The translations under genes and the position numbers were made by a program. Of a DNA stretch of 64,000 nt, positions 42,360 to 51,674 are shown piece by piece. The DNA comes from Actinomycetota bacterium (GTDB lineage: Bacteria; Actinomycetota; Thermoleophilia; BMS3ABIN01), in assembly GCA_016235065.1 (NCBI GenBank), contig JACRMB010000003.1:281933-345932 (forward strand), read 5' to 3'. Position 1 is the stretch's first letter; each line of letters starts with the position of its first letter. The notes under the pieces are model-generated. The model did no database searches. It worked only from the letters and a program-made list of their open reading frames with translations, and was not told the DNA's origin.

Positions 42360-43379
42360 TCAGTCAAGCAGTCCGCCGCCGGTCAGAAGCTCGGCTATCT
42401 GGATGGCGTTTGTGGCGGCGCCCTTTCTGAGGTTGTCGCTGACCACCCACAGGTTCAGCGAGTTCTCAGCCGAGTCATCGACGCGGATCCTGCCCACAAA
42501 AACATCGTCGCGGCCTTCGGCGAGTAGCGGCATCGGGTATTCGCAGGCTTCGGGGTCGTCGAGCAGGGTCACTCCGGGCGCCGACAGCAGGAGGCGCCGC
42601 ACTTCCTCGACGCTGATCTCCCTTGTGGTCTGGATGTTCACGGCCTCGCTGTGAGCGTTATAGACCGGGACCCGCACGCAGGTGGCGCTGACACCGATCT
42701 GGGGATCGCCGAATATCTTCCTGGTCTCATTGGCCATCTTGACTTCCTCGTTGGTATAGCCGTCTTCGTGGAAGTTCTCGATGTGGGGGAGTACGTTGAA
42801 GGCGATGCGGTGCGGGTAGACGTTGACCTCGACGTCGCCCGATTCAAGCACGGCTTCCGACTGGCTGAACAGTTCCTCGATCGCCTTGTTCCCGGTACCG
42901 GATACCGACTGGAAAGTGGTGACTATGATGCGGTCGATGCCGACGGCGTCGTAGATGGGCTTGAGCGCCACGACCATCTGGATGGTGGAACAGTTGGGAT
43001 TGGCGATGATGCCCTCGTGCCACTTCACATCTTCGGGATTCACCTCGGGTACGACCAGGGGAACGCTGGCCTCCATGCGGAATGCGCTGGAGTTGTCGAT
43101 GACTACCGCGCCCGCGGCGACAGCGGCTGGCGCAAACTCCCGGCTGCGATCGCCGCCTGCTGAAAACAGGGCAATCTGAATGCCCTCAAAACTGTCGGTG
43201 GTGAGTTCCTCGACTTCGATCTCTTCGCCGCGGAAGGTCACGGTCGACCCGGCCGAACGCCCCGAGGCAAGCGCGCGAAGGCTGGCAACCGGGAAATCCC
43301 GCTCCTCCAGCAGCCTGAGCATGACCCCGCCAACTGCGCCAGTAGCTCCGACAACCGCTATGTTATATGTGTCCGTCAA
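42360..43379 (-). CDS. asd: Aspartate-semialdehyde dehydrogenase
   Basis: 339 residues. Motifs: VVGATGAVGGVMLRLLEERDFP (NADP site), FSAGGDRSREFAPAA, the catalytic Cys in NPNCSTIQMV, SVSGTGNKAIEEL, and RVPVYNAHSEAVNI with its His. It reduces aspartyl phosphate to the semialdehyde for Lys, Thr and Met. It follows lysC on the same strand with a repeat element in between. Confidence 0.95.
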   Translation of the reverse strand: MTDTYNIAVVGATGAVGGVMLRLLEERDFPVASLRALASGRSAGSTVTFRGEEIEVEELTTDSFEGIQIALFSAGGDRSREFAPAAVAAGAVVIDNSSAFRMEASVPLVVPEVNPEDVKWHEGIIANPNCSTIQMVVALKPIYDAVGIDRIIVTTFQSVSGTGNKAIEELFSQSEAVLESGDVEVNVYPHRIAFNVLPHIENFHEDGYTNEEVKMANETRKIFGDPQIGVSATCVRVPVYNAHSEAVNIQTTREISVEEVRRLLLSAPGVTLLDDPEACEYPMPLLAEGRDDVFVGRIRVDDSAENSLNLWVVSDNLRKGAATNAIQIAELLTGGGLLD

Positions 43380-43402
43380 TTCATAACCCCGGGAATCACC
43401 CT

Positions 43403-43512
43403 GGGGGACACATTACTTAATTGGTAATTAAGGTGACAGGTTACTGCGCAAAAAGCTATGTGTCACCTTATCCCGCAATTAAGTAATGTGTCCCCCTGAT
43501 TGTGTCCCCCTG
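43403..43512. repeat. Nested inverted-repeat element (family 1)
   Basis: Perfect 21-base outer arms (43403-43423 and 43476-43496) enclose a second perfect pair, TAAGGTGACA (43429-43438) and TGTCACCTTA (43461-43470). The right arm sequence is identical to 12732-12752. Two GTGTCCCCCTGATTG units follow. It looks like a REP/MITE-type element inserted between lysC and asd. Confidence 0.85.
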
Positions 43513-43563
43513 ATTGTTCGAGCCGCGGGAAATAATCCGCGACATATCTGCAATCGCTTCCTA

Positions 43564-44775
43564 TCAGCCGCCCAGGTTAAACGCTTCATGCAAAGCCCGG
43601 ACAGCCTTTTCCACCTGGTCCCGCTCGATGACGCAACTAACCTTGATCGACGAAGTACTGATCATCTCGATATTGATGCTCTCGTCTGCCAGCGTCTTGA
43701 ACATCTTGGCGGCAACACCTGGATAACTCTTCATTCCTGCGCCGATGATCGAGACCTTGCCCATCTGCTCGCCGATGACATAGGCAACGCCCATCTCGTC
43801 ACAGACCCGGTCTAGCGCCTGCTGAGCCGCCGGCAGGTCGGCCTGGACCACGGTGAAGGAGATATCCGTTGTACCCTGTTCACTGACGTTCTGGATGATC
43901 ATGTCGACGTTGACCCCGGCTTCAGCCAGGTCGCCGAACACAGTTGCTGCCACACCAGGCCGGTCCGGCAGGCGCAGCAGGGTCAGCTTGGACTCGTCGG
44001 TCGTATGGGAAACCGCGCTTACGACTGCTTTTTCCATGGTCTCATCTTCCTCTCTGACCCAGGTACCGGGCTCGTCGGTAAAACTGCTACGCACCTGCAG
44101 CGGCACTCCATATTTCTGCGCATATTCCACGGAACGCAACATCAAGACTTCAGAACCGGACGCCGCCATCTCGAGCATCTCCTGGTAGGAGACCACATCT
44201 AGCTTGCGCGCCAGCCCGACCACGCGCGGATCGGCGGTGTAGACGCCATCCACGTCGGTATAGATCTCGCACTCCTCGGCGTCCAGCGCCGCGGCTATGG
44301 CTACGGCGGTGGTATCCGAGCCGCCCCGTCCCAGGGTGGTGATATCTTCATCCACTGAGACTCCCTGGAAGCCGGCGACCAGCACAATCCTACCATTCTC
44401 GAGTTCCTCGCTTAAGCGGGCGGTCTCGACGCCGGTGATGCGCGCCTTGGTGAATACCGTGTTGGTCAGGATCCCAGCCTGTCGGCCGCTCAGCGATATG
44501 ACTTCGTGCCCCATCTCATGGATGGCCATCGCCAGCAGCGCTACGCTGATGCGCTCGCCGTTTGAGAGCAGCATGTCCAGCTCGCGTTCCGGCGGATCAG
44601 TCGATATCTCGTGGGCCATCTTCAGCAGCTCGTCTGTAGTATCGCCCATGGCGCTGACGACGGCGACTACCTGGTAACCTTCATCCTGGGCCGAGCAGAG
44701 CCGGCGCGCCACGTTCTTGATGCGATCGGTGTCGCCTACTGAAGTGCCACCGTATTTCTGGACGATTATCGGCAT
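43564..44775 (-). CDS. lysC: Aspartate kinase
   Basis: 403 residues. The kinase domain has [47 protein letters not shown] and [14 protein letters not shown]. Two C-terminal ACT domains (~265-403; [18 protein letters not shown] and [19 protein letters not shown]) imply feedback control by lysine and/or threonine. It makes aspartyl phosphate for Asd. No internal beta-subunit gene split is seen. Confidence 0.95.
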   Translation of the reverse strand: MPIIVQKYGGTSVGDTDRIKNVARRLCSAQDEGYQVVAVVSAMGDTTDELLKMAHEISTDPPERELDMLLSNGERISVALLAMAIHEMGHEVISLSGRQAGILTNTVFTKARITGVETARLSEELENGRIVLVAGFQGVSVDEDITTLGRGGSDTTAVAIAAALDAEECEIYTDVDGVYTADPRVVGLARKLDVVSYQEMLEMAASGSEVLMLRSVEYAQKYGVPLQVRSSFTDEPGTWVREEDETMEKAVVSAVSHTTDESKLTLLRLPDRPGVAATVFGDLAEAGVNVDMIIQNVSEQGTTDISFTVVQADLPAAQQALDRVCDEMGVAYVIGEQMGKVSIIGAGMKSYPGVAAKMFKTLADESINIEMISTSSIKVSCVIERDQVEKAVRALHEAFNLGG

Positions 44776-44917
44776 AAGTGTTTTTCTTTCCGCTCTGGTG
44801 GTTGCCCGGATACCAACGATATCCCGCTGTCAATGGAATGCTGATCGATATCCCATTATCAGCATCCTGCAGATTCTAAAACATTGTGGCGCCTGTCGCT
44901 AACTGTCGGAAAGCGGC

Positions 44918-44950
44918 AAAAAAACAGGAGCGGTCCGAAAACCGCTCCTG
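44918..44950 (-). terminator. Rho-independent terminator of the por operon
   Basis: A perfect 10-bp stem (44925-44934 with 44941-44950) is followed on the minus strand by seven T. It lies 32 bp after the porB stop. Confidence 0.9.
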
Positions 44951-44982
44951 AAAGCATCAGGTTCGCCCAGATTACCTGGCGG

Positions 44983-45918
44983 TTAACCCAGGCACTCCTC
45001 TTTCTGCAGCAGCTCTTCCCACTTCTTGTCTATATAGTCCTGGATGTCCGCGAGCAGCTTCTCGCTCTCCGGATGCTTGAACAGGTGGGCGAAGCGGCCC
45101 TGCTTCTTCAGCCAGTCGGCCACGGGCGTCTTCTTGTCGCCCTTGGGCTTGTAGTTGATCTTGTACTTGCCGTTCTCTACCTCATACAGAGGCCAGTAGC
45201 AGGACTGCACGGCTTCCTTGGCGAGGGCGATCGTCGCTTCGCCAGGTGTCCTCCAGCCGCGAGGGCAGGGGGAGATCACGTTAAGGAACGCGGGACCCGG
45301 TGTGGCGAAAGCCTTCTCTGCCTTGTTCATCAGGTCCTTGAAGTTATGCGGCGACGCGGTCGCGGCATAGGGGATATCGTGCGCCACCAGAATCGCCGTC
45401 AGGTCCTTGCGGTTCTGCTGCTTGCCGGCGGATTCCTTGCCCACCGGACTCGTCGTCGTCCAGGCGCCGCACGGGGTGGCGCTGGAGCGCTGGAAGCCGG
45501 TGTTCATGTAGGCGCCGTTGTCGTAGCAGACGAAGACGAAGTTATGGCCGCGCTCAACCGCTCCCGACAGCGACTGCAGGCCGATATCGTAGGTGCCGCC
45601 GTCGCCGCCGAAGGCCACGAAGTACATGTCTTCCTTGATCTTGCCCTGCTTCTTCAGGGAGTTGTAGGCGGTCTCGACGCCGCTGATCGTGGCGCCGGCG
45701 TTCTCGAACGCCGAATGGATCATGGAATCCTTCCAGGCTGTATACGGGTAGATGGTCGTCGAGACCTCGAGGCAGCCGGTCGATACGCTCACGACCGCAG
45801 GCCCCGGGCATACCGCCATCACCTGGCGCACGTTGATCGGGGCGCCGCAGCCGGCGCAGAGCCTGTGCCCGCCGGTGAGTCTTTCGGGTCTGTTCGCTAT
45901 TTCTTTGGGCTTAGCCAA
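44983..45918 (-). CDS. porB: 2-oxoacid (pyruvate):ferredoxin oxidoreductase beta subunit
   Basis: 311 residues. It binds TPP and one FeS cluster: LCAGCGAP and a third Cys in STGCLEVST, with ISPCPRGW likely the fourth. The TPP motif is AFGGDGGTYDIGLQSLSGAVERG...YDNGAYMNTG. Last gene of the gamma-delta-alpha-beta operon. It catalyses the CoA-dependent oxidation of pyruvate (or the reverse) with ferredoxin. Confidence 0.93.
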   Translation of the reverse strand: MAKPKEIANRPERLTGGHRLCAGCGAPINVRQVMAVCPGPAVVSVSTGCLEVSTTIYPYTAWKDSMIHSAFENAGATISGVETAYNSLKKQGKIKEDMYFVAFGGDGGTYDIGLQSLSGAVERGHNFVFVCYDNGAYMNTGFQRSSATPCGAWTTTSPVGKESAGKQQNRKDLTAILVAHDIPYAATASPHNFKDLMNKAEKAFATPGPAFLNVISPCPRGWRTPGEATIALAKEAVQSCYWPLYEVENGKYKINYKPKGDKKTPVADWLKKQGRFAHLFKHPESEKLLADIQDYIDKKWEELLQKEECLG

Positions 45919-45924
45919 CTGGGA

Positions 45925-47109
45925 TCACCCCTCTCTCACGTTGAGATAGTGTCTTTTCTGCTCAACCGGCTCGCCGGCGGCAGCTTTCTCGAGCATCTCC
46001 ACGGCGCCTTCGATGTCGTCCGGGAAGAGGTCCCGGCCGCCGAGGCCGTAGATGAAGTTATAGAGTTGCGGATGCGCGTTGCCGCCGTACATCGCGGCGC
46101 TGATCTCGGTAAACAGCGGGCCGCCCTGGGCTCCGAACGAATCGGAGCGGTCCATGACGCCGATGACCTTGGCGCCGGAGAGCGCTTCGCGGATCTGCTC
46201 GGTCGGGAAGGGTCTGAAAGTGCGCACCTTCAGCATACCGACCTTCTTGCCCTCGGCGCGCAGCTTCGTCACGACGGTCTTGACGTTGCCCGCGGCGGAG
46301 CCGATCGCCACCAGGACGATGTCGGCATCCTCGATCTCATGGGTCTTGAAATGCGAGTACTCGCGGCCGGTCAGCTCGCCGAACTCGCGGCCGACTTCCT
46401 CGATCACGTCCATGGCGTTCTCCATGGCGCGGTTCTGGACTATCTTGTGTTCGAAGTACCAGCCGCCGAGGCTGTCGAACGCGCCGACAGTCACGGGCTT
46501 TTCCACGTTCAGCAAGGCATTGACGGCCACATAGTCGCCGGCAAACTCCTTGACCACATCGTCCTCGAGTGTTTCCACCGGGCCGATGGCGCCGCTGATG
46601 ATGAAACCGTCGATCATGGTCATGACCGGCAGCCGCACGTCCATATGCTCGGCGATGCGGAACGCCTGGATGGCGTTGTCATAGCCTTCCTGCGCGTCCT
46701 CGCCGTAGAGCTGGATCCAGCCGCAGTCGCGTCCGCCCATGGAATCAGAGTGGTCGCAGTGGATGTTGATCGGGCCGGAAAGCGCCCGGGTGATGACCGG
46801 CATCGTGATCGGCAGTCTCAGCGAGGCGGCGATGAAGAGCATCTCCCACATAAGCGCGAAGCCCTGGGAGGAAGTGGCTGTAATCGTGCGGGCGCCGGCG
46901 GCGGCCGAGCCGATGGCGGCGCTCATGGCGCTGTGCTCGCTCTCAACGGCGATATATTCGGTCTTCACGGCGCCGTCGGCCACGTACTGGGCATAGTTCT
47001 GGGCTATCTCTGTCTGGGGTGTGATTGGGTAGGCGGCCATTACGTCCGGCTCGACCTGCTTGAGGGCGAGGGCGATGGCTCCGTTCCCGGTGATTGCTTT
47101 ACGGGCCAT
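45925..47109 (-). CDS. porA: 2-oxoacid (pyruvate):ferredoxin oxidoreductase alpha subunit
   Basis: 394 residues from ATG 47109, behind GGAGGAG; the ATG overlaps the porD stop (TAATG). Motifs: ITGNGAIALALKQVEPDVMAAYPITPQTEI, ESEHSAMSAAIGSAAAGARTITATSSQGFALMWE and DRSDSFGAQGGPLFTEI. PITPQTEI and the overall subunit set favour pyruvate as substrate. Confidence 0.93.
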   Translation of the reverse strand: MARKAITGNGAIALALKQVEPDVMAAYPITPQTEIAQNYAQYVADGAVKTEYIAVESEHSAMSAAIGSAAAGARTITATSSQGFALMWEMLFIAASLRLPITMPVITRALSGPINIHCDHSDSMGGRDCGWIQLYGEDAQEGYDNAIQAFRIAEHMDVRLPVMTMIDGFIISGAIGPVETLEDDVVKEFAGDYVAVNALLNVEKPVTVGAFDSLGGWYFEHKIVQNRAMENAMDVIEEVGREFGELTGREYSHFKTHEIEDADIVLVAIGSAAGNVKTVVTKLRAEGKKVGMLKVRTFRPFPTEQIREALSGAKVIGVMDRSDSFGAQGGPLFTEISAAMYGGNAHPQLYNFIYGLGGRDLFPDDIEGAVEMLEKAAAGEPVEQKRHYLNVREG

Positions 47110-47480
47110 TATTTCTCCTCCAGTTTGCATGCCTTGATCTCGTTCATCATCTCGATGGCGTCGCGCGGGCAGACCTGCTTGCAGATGCCGCAGCCCTTGC
47201 AGTGCTTCATGTCGAAATCCACCATCTTGTCGTTCTCCACCCTGATGGAAGATTCAGGGCAGGCGAAGAAACAGATCATGCAGTCGTTGCACTTCTCGAT
47301 ATCGCGGAGTGGACGCTCGGAGCGCCAGCCGCCGGTCTCGTAATCGTCGGCGTTGCCGGACTCAGGGATGGTGGCGCCCATCTCATGCCTGCCGGGTCCC
47401 CAGTTCTGGATATCGCTGACATCCCACTTCTTCTTCTTTGGCTTGGCTTTGGCATTCGCTTTCTTCGTATCTTTGCTCAT
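47109..47480 (-). CDS. porD: 2-oxoacid:ferredoxin oxidoreductase delta (ferredoxin) subunit
   Basis: 123 residues. Two [4Fe-4S] sites, CNDCMICFFACPESS and CKGCGICKQVCPRDA, lie in the C-terminal 60 residues. A Lys-rich N-terminal stretch (SKDTKKANAKAKPKKKKWD) is unusual for the family and may be flexible. It overlaps porC by four bases (ATGA-type) and porA by three. Confidence 0.93.
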   Translation of the reverse strand: MSKDTKKANAKAKPKKKKWDVSDIQNWGPGRHEMGATIPESGNADDYETGGWRSERPLRDIEKCNDCMICFFACPESSIRVENDKMVDFDMKHCKGCGICKQVCPRDAIEMMNEIKACKLEEK

Positions 47481-48049
47481 TCGTCCGACACCTCCTCGTA
47501 ACCGCGCTTGACAGCTTCGAGGTTGGCGTTGACGACATCTTCGTTGAATTTCTTGGAAAGGGAAGTCTGGACTTCCTCCAGGATTCCCTCCAGGGAGAAC
47601 AGCCCGCTCACCTTGGCGAGCGCCCCGATCAGCGGCGTATTGGGGATAGCCCGCTTGATCGTCTCCAGGGCGATCTTGGTGGCCGGCACCGTGTAGACTT
47701 TCCTGCCGGCCATCTCTTTACGACCTGCCAGTTCTGAACAGGCGCCCTCGGAATTGACAATGACCACGGCGCCCTCGCCGGTGCCGGAGGTGACATCGAC
47801 CACGTCCAGAAGCGTCGGGTCCAGCACCAGCACGTAGTCAGGATGCTCGATGGCGCTGTAGATCTGGATGGGCTCGTCGGAAATCCGGGTGAAGGCCACG
47901 ATCGGCGCTCCCGACCGTTCCGGGCCGTACTCGGGGAAAGCCTGGAAGTACTTGTCCTGGCTCAGGGCGACCTCGGCCACCATCTTGGCCGCGGTAACAG
48001 CCCCCTGGCCGCCCCGCGCGTGCCAGCGAATCTCGGTTACCTGCTGCAT
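47477..48049 (-). CDS. porC: 2-oxoacid:ferredoxin oxidoreductase gamma subunit
   Basis: 190 residues. IRWHARGGQGAVTAAKMVAEVAL and FPEYGPERSGAPIVAFTRISDEPI are diagnostic of the gamma subunit. First gene of the operon porC-D-A-B, with GAGGAGG eight bases upstream. A terminator-like hairpin lies just before this ribosome binding site. Confidence 0.93.
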   Translation of the reverse strand: MQQVTEIRWHARGGQGAVTAAKMVAEVALSQDKYFQAFPEYGPERSGAPIVAFTRISDEPIQIYSAIEHPDYVLVLDPTLLDVVDVTSGTGEGAVVIVNSEGACSELAGRKEMAGRKVYTVPATKIALETIKRAIPNTPLIGALAKVSGLFSLEGILEEVQTSLSKKFNEDVVNANLEAVKRGYEEVSDE

Positions 48050-48069
48050 TCCAACCTCCTCAAAGGGTC

Positions 48070-48092
48070 AAAAAGCCCGGCCGGGGGCCGGG
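48070..48092 (-). promoter_or_regulatory. Terminator-like hairpin in the por leader (possible attenuator)
   Basis: On the minus strand a 7-bp all-G/C stem (48086-48092 with 48076-48082, CCC loop) is followed by C-TTTTT, ending 12 bases before the porC ribosome binding site. The next gene to the right is on the other strand, so there is no upstream minus-strand gene to terminate. Conditional termination of the por transcript is a fair inference. Confidence 0.5.
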
Positions 48093-48143
48093 ACGGTTAT
48101 GCGGGTGTGGCGCGTTAGCAGATGAATTGGGACCCCGATCCAT

Positions 48144-48178
48144 GGGGGAAACCCGAATGAACGGGGGAAACCCGAATG
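48144..48178. repeat. Direct repeat in the por upstream region
   Basis: GGGGGAAACCCGAATG occurs at 48144-48159 and 48163-48178, period 19. It lies ~100 bp before porC and 150 bp before the divergent gene, so it may be a regulator-binding site. Confidence 0.5.
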
Positions 48179-48323
48179 TGCCAGACGCACCGCCGGAGAG
48201 CTTGTGAAAAAACTCACCAACCTTTGACCGGAACATTCTAACAGGGATTTGCGGGGATTTGTAGCGTGCCGGGCGCCACGTCGCCTTAAAACGGCTTCCT
48301 AAGGAATTAACAAAGGTGATGGT

Positions 48324-49130
48324 ATGGCAATAGTCCTGTATATCTGTTTTTATTCAGATATGGACACCCGCTCGCAACCCGGGAAAGTCATCGGGCAAAA
48401 ACAGGCATTTTTCGCATCGGGGGGATGGCAGTCAAAGCTGTTACTGACGGTCCTTGCGATATATTCGATCGCAACTATCGTTGCATCCATGTCGATCCTG
48501 GCAGGTTCAGGGCCATCTGCTGCGACACTCGGCGACGATTTGTTCAGCGTCGGCAGCTTCGAAATCGATAAAGATGCGACCCCCGAAGAGATCCGGGCCC
48601 AGACTTCTGAACATACCCGCAAGATCTTTCAGAAAGTCCGCTATGACATGTCGCCGCATTCATTCTATGACTGGTTTCAGAAGGTCGTGGCTCCCTTATT
48701 GGGGTTCACTTTGATCACCGCCTATTGCATCTGGTTCTATCGGGCTTCCTCCAATCTCGTCGCGCTTCAGGTACAGGGGACGCGGTTCTCTCCGGTATGG
48801 GCCGTGTTAGGTAACATCATCCCGGTGGCAAACATAATCCTTCCCTATCTGATCCTCACCGAGATCTGGAAGGCAAGCACGCCTGATACAGGTTCTTCCT
48901 GGCAGATAGGGAAAAGGCTGATGATGATCGATATATGGTTTGCGCTAAGGCTCGCGGCCCTGCCAGCCGGCATTGTGTCCGTCGCTTCCATGTACCTTTC
49001 GCAAAGCCTGCATACAAGGGTCATACTAGTCAGCAGCGTTCTGCTGGTGGGGGAGTGCATCATGGGAATGCTTATCGTTCGCGCAGTCGACAGGCGGCAG
49101 TTGACTAGATTCGCCGCTATCGCGGCATAA
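48324..49130 (+). CDS. DUF4328-domain membrane protein
   Basis: 268 residues, about five membrane helices. The DUF4328 signature is [50 protein letters not shown] at ~135-185. Function is unknown for the family. The ABC ATPase gene begins seven bases after its stop, so they are probably co-transcribed, but this protein does not look like an ABC permease. Confidence 0.78.
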   Translation: MAIVLYICFYSDMDTRSQPGKVIGQKQAFFASGGWQSKLLLTVLAIYSIATIVASMSILAGSGPSAATLGDDLFSVGSFEIDKDATPEEIRAQTSEHTRKIFQKVRYDMSPHSFYDWFQKVVAPLLGFTLITAYCIWFYRASSNLVALQVQGTRFSPVWAVLGNIIPVANIILPYLILTEIWKASTPDTGSSWQIGKRLMMIDIWFALRLAALPAGIVSVASMYLSQSLHTRVILVSSVLLVGECIMGMLIVRAVDRRQLTRFAAIAA

Positions 49131-49137
49131 TACGATC

Positions 49138-49830
<693 letters not shown>

Positions 49831-49891
49831 GGCGCTGATCATCTGATGATAACCATCACTATTATCAGATTGAGTTTGCTGCAGCCGTTTC

Positions 49892-51475
49892 TTACCAGCC
49901 AGGTGGTGGACCCGGGAAGAAATAACTGGCGTTGCAGGCATCCAGGCTGCTGGCGAAAACAGTCGCTTTGAAAGAGAGGGTCCCATCAGGAATGAGGTAT
50001 TTCAGGACGGCATCCTGATGGCTCGCTGGCGCGATGTCGCCCAACCACACAGGCATCCCGGTCGTCAGGATCACGCCGGCAGTCGCAGAAGATGTCTGGA
50101 TCTCGACTGAATGATTTGTCGACTCCGCGGATGGATTGATCAGCTGGTATGGGACTGAAAGCTCGTGGTTCTGGTAATCGGTATAACTGCCCCAGTAGGC
50201 TGCGTTTGCCGCGAGGCTCAGCTGCGGTCGCGAGCTGAAGAACTGCCAGCTGGTACTCGCGGAATTGCCGACCATATCCGCAACCGTCAAGGTTACGCTG
50301 TGCTGGCCCGGGGTCATCATCGAAGGCGTATAGCTGACTGAACCGGGGCCGACGTTCGAATCCGCAGTCACGTCCTCTCCATCGAGAGTAAGGTTCACGG
50401 ATGCAGTATCCACGCCCACCCTGTTGTCTGAGTAGGACGCCTGGATTGTCGGCGACTCGCATCCCGTGATCTGCCCATCTTCCGGGGCAAGATCGCTTAT
50501 CGCTGGCGGGGTGATATCGGGAATGGTCGTTACCCAGATATCATAATTGCCGGATACTGTATCTTCCCAGACTACCGTTTCACGGTCGATAGCTTGCCGT
50601 GCCTGCTCGGAAGGTCCGGAAGCCAGGGCGCTGGTGATGCCGCTGGTGAGGTCTTTGACATATATATCCCAGCTGCCGCTGCGCCCATCTTCCCAGGTGA
50701 TAAGGTCGCCGCTGATCCTTGGCGAATTCTGCGCAGCATTGTCACTGGTGACCGGCTCTTCGACACCTGTCTTGAGGTTCTTCATGCGGATGTCGGTGAT
50801 GCCGTTTACTGTGCTTTGCCAGACCACCCTGTCGCCGCTGATATCCGAGACTTTCTCGTCATAAACGCTGCTGGTCACCTGCTGCTCGCCTCCACCTGCC
50901 AGGTCCTTCATATAGATATCCCAGTTGCCGTTACGGTTGTCTTCCCAGACGACCCGTGTTCCGCTTATCCGCGGTTGCCACTGGCTGGCGGTGTTAGTGC
51001 AGACATCCGTGATTACCCGCGTGGAGAAGTCAATCGCGTAGATATCGTTATTGCCCGCGCGGTCATCGACATAAACGACAGTGTTGCCGTCGACTACAGC
51101 GAGTCCCTGATTGCCAGTACCCGAGATGAGCGGCTGTTCCAGGCCAAGCAGTACGCTGCGATAGTAGATATCCCAGTCGCCAGACCGGTTATCCTGCCAG
51201 AAGTTAGTGGTGCCGTTGGTTGCGGCCAGGTTCTGATAGGCTGGGGAAGTGGACACATCCTGCTCATCGTTAGTGGAGAGGTCATACGAATAGATATCCC
51301 AGTTGCCTGCCCGGTAGTCTTTCCAGACTATGATATTGCCATGTATTGCCGGGCGGCCCTGGTTCGCGGGGTCAGTCGTTATCTGCACAGGCGCTGCAGC
51401 GGCGGAGGAAAGCGCCGCGAACAGAAGCGTCAGTGCTGTAAAAAATCCCATTATGAAGTAACGCTTCCTGAACAC
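49892..51475 (-). CDS. Secreted TolB-like beta-propeller with Ig-like and shared C-terminal domains
   Basis: 527 residues. Signal peptide (IMGFFTALTLLFAALSSAAAA), then about seven ~43-residue blades with PRISG-RVVWEDNRNGNWDIYMKDL-type motifs (~30-325). An Ig/FlgD-like domain follows (~335-420, TPGQHSVTLTVADMVGN). The last ~105 residues (AAYWGSYTDYQNHELSV to FFPGPPPGW) match the C-terminal domain of the rhodanese protein at 34368-35747. Probably a surface binding protein; no catalytic residues are seen. No good terminator separates it from the ABC gene. Confidence 0.8.
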   Translation of the reverse strand: MFRKRYFIMGFFTALTLLFAALSSAAAAPVQITTDPANQGRPAIHGNIIVWKDYRAGNWDIYSYDLSTNDEQDVSTSPAYQNLAATNGTTNFWQDNRSGDWDIYYRSVLLGLEQPLISGTGNQGLAVVDGNTVVYVDDRAGNNDIYAIDFSTRVITDVCTNTASQWQPRISGTRVVWEDNRNGNWDIYMKDLAGGGEQQVTSSVYDEKVSDISGDRVVWQSTVNGITDIRMKNLKTGVEEPVTSDNAAQNSPRISGDLITWEDGRSGSWDIYVKDLTSGITSALASGPSEQARQAIDRETVVWEDTVSGNYDIWVTTIPDITPPAISDLAPEDGQITGCESPTIQASYSDNRVGVDTASVNLTLDGEDVTADSNVGPGSVSYTPSMMTPGQHSVTLTVADMVGNSASTSWQFFSSRPQLSLAANAAYWGSYTDYQNHELSVPYQLINPSAESTNHSVEIQTSSATAGVILTTGMPVWLGDIAPASHQDAVLKYLIPDGTLSFKATVFASSLDACNASYFFPGPPPGW

Positions 51476-51674
51476 AAAAATCCCCTAATCCCTACCCTTA
51501 TCCAGCTCGCCCGCGAGAATGGATATCATCCCAGTGGTGCTGCACGATATTCGGAAATCAGAACCGGCTATCCCCGTTTTGCCAGCGCCCTTCAGGCCAG
51601 CGCCTGGACGCTATGGTGTCAATTGTACCTCAGACAGGCCAGTACGTAAACGGACGATCCTGGAATGGGCGTTA

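Noticed and set aside
42208..42654. Open frame with GCMGLCHQAGHG as a possible haem or metal protein
   Set aside because: Most of it is antisense to the end of asd, there is no ribosome binding site, and the CxxxCH look is by chance.
44884..47343. A plus-strand open frame of about 819 codons
   Set aside because: It lies opposite porB, porA and part of porD, whose motifs are clear. High GC makes long antisense frames common, and its translation (Arg/His/Ala/Leu-rich) shows no domain.
48144..48178. CRISPR-like repeat
   Set aside because: There are only two copies of 16 bases with a 3-base spacer and no cas genes. It is better read as a tandem operator-type repeat.
50594..51649. A plus-strand open frame of about 351 codons opposite the beta-propeller gene
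   Set aside because: The repeated look of its translation is the mirror of the propeller blade repeats on the other strand, not a protein repeat of its own.
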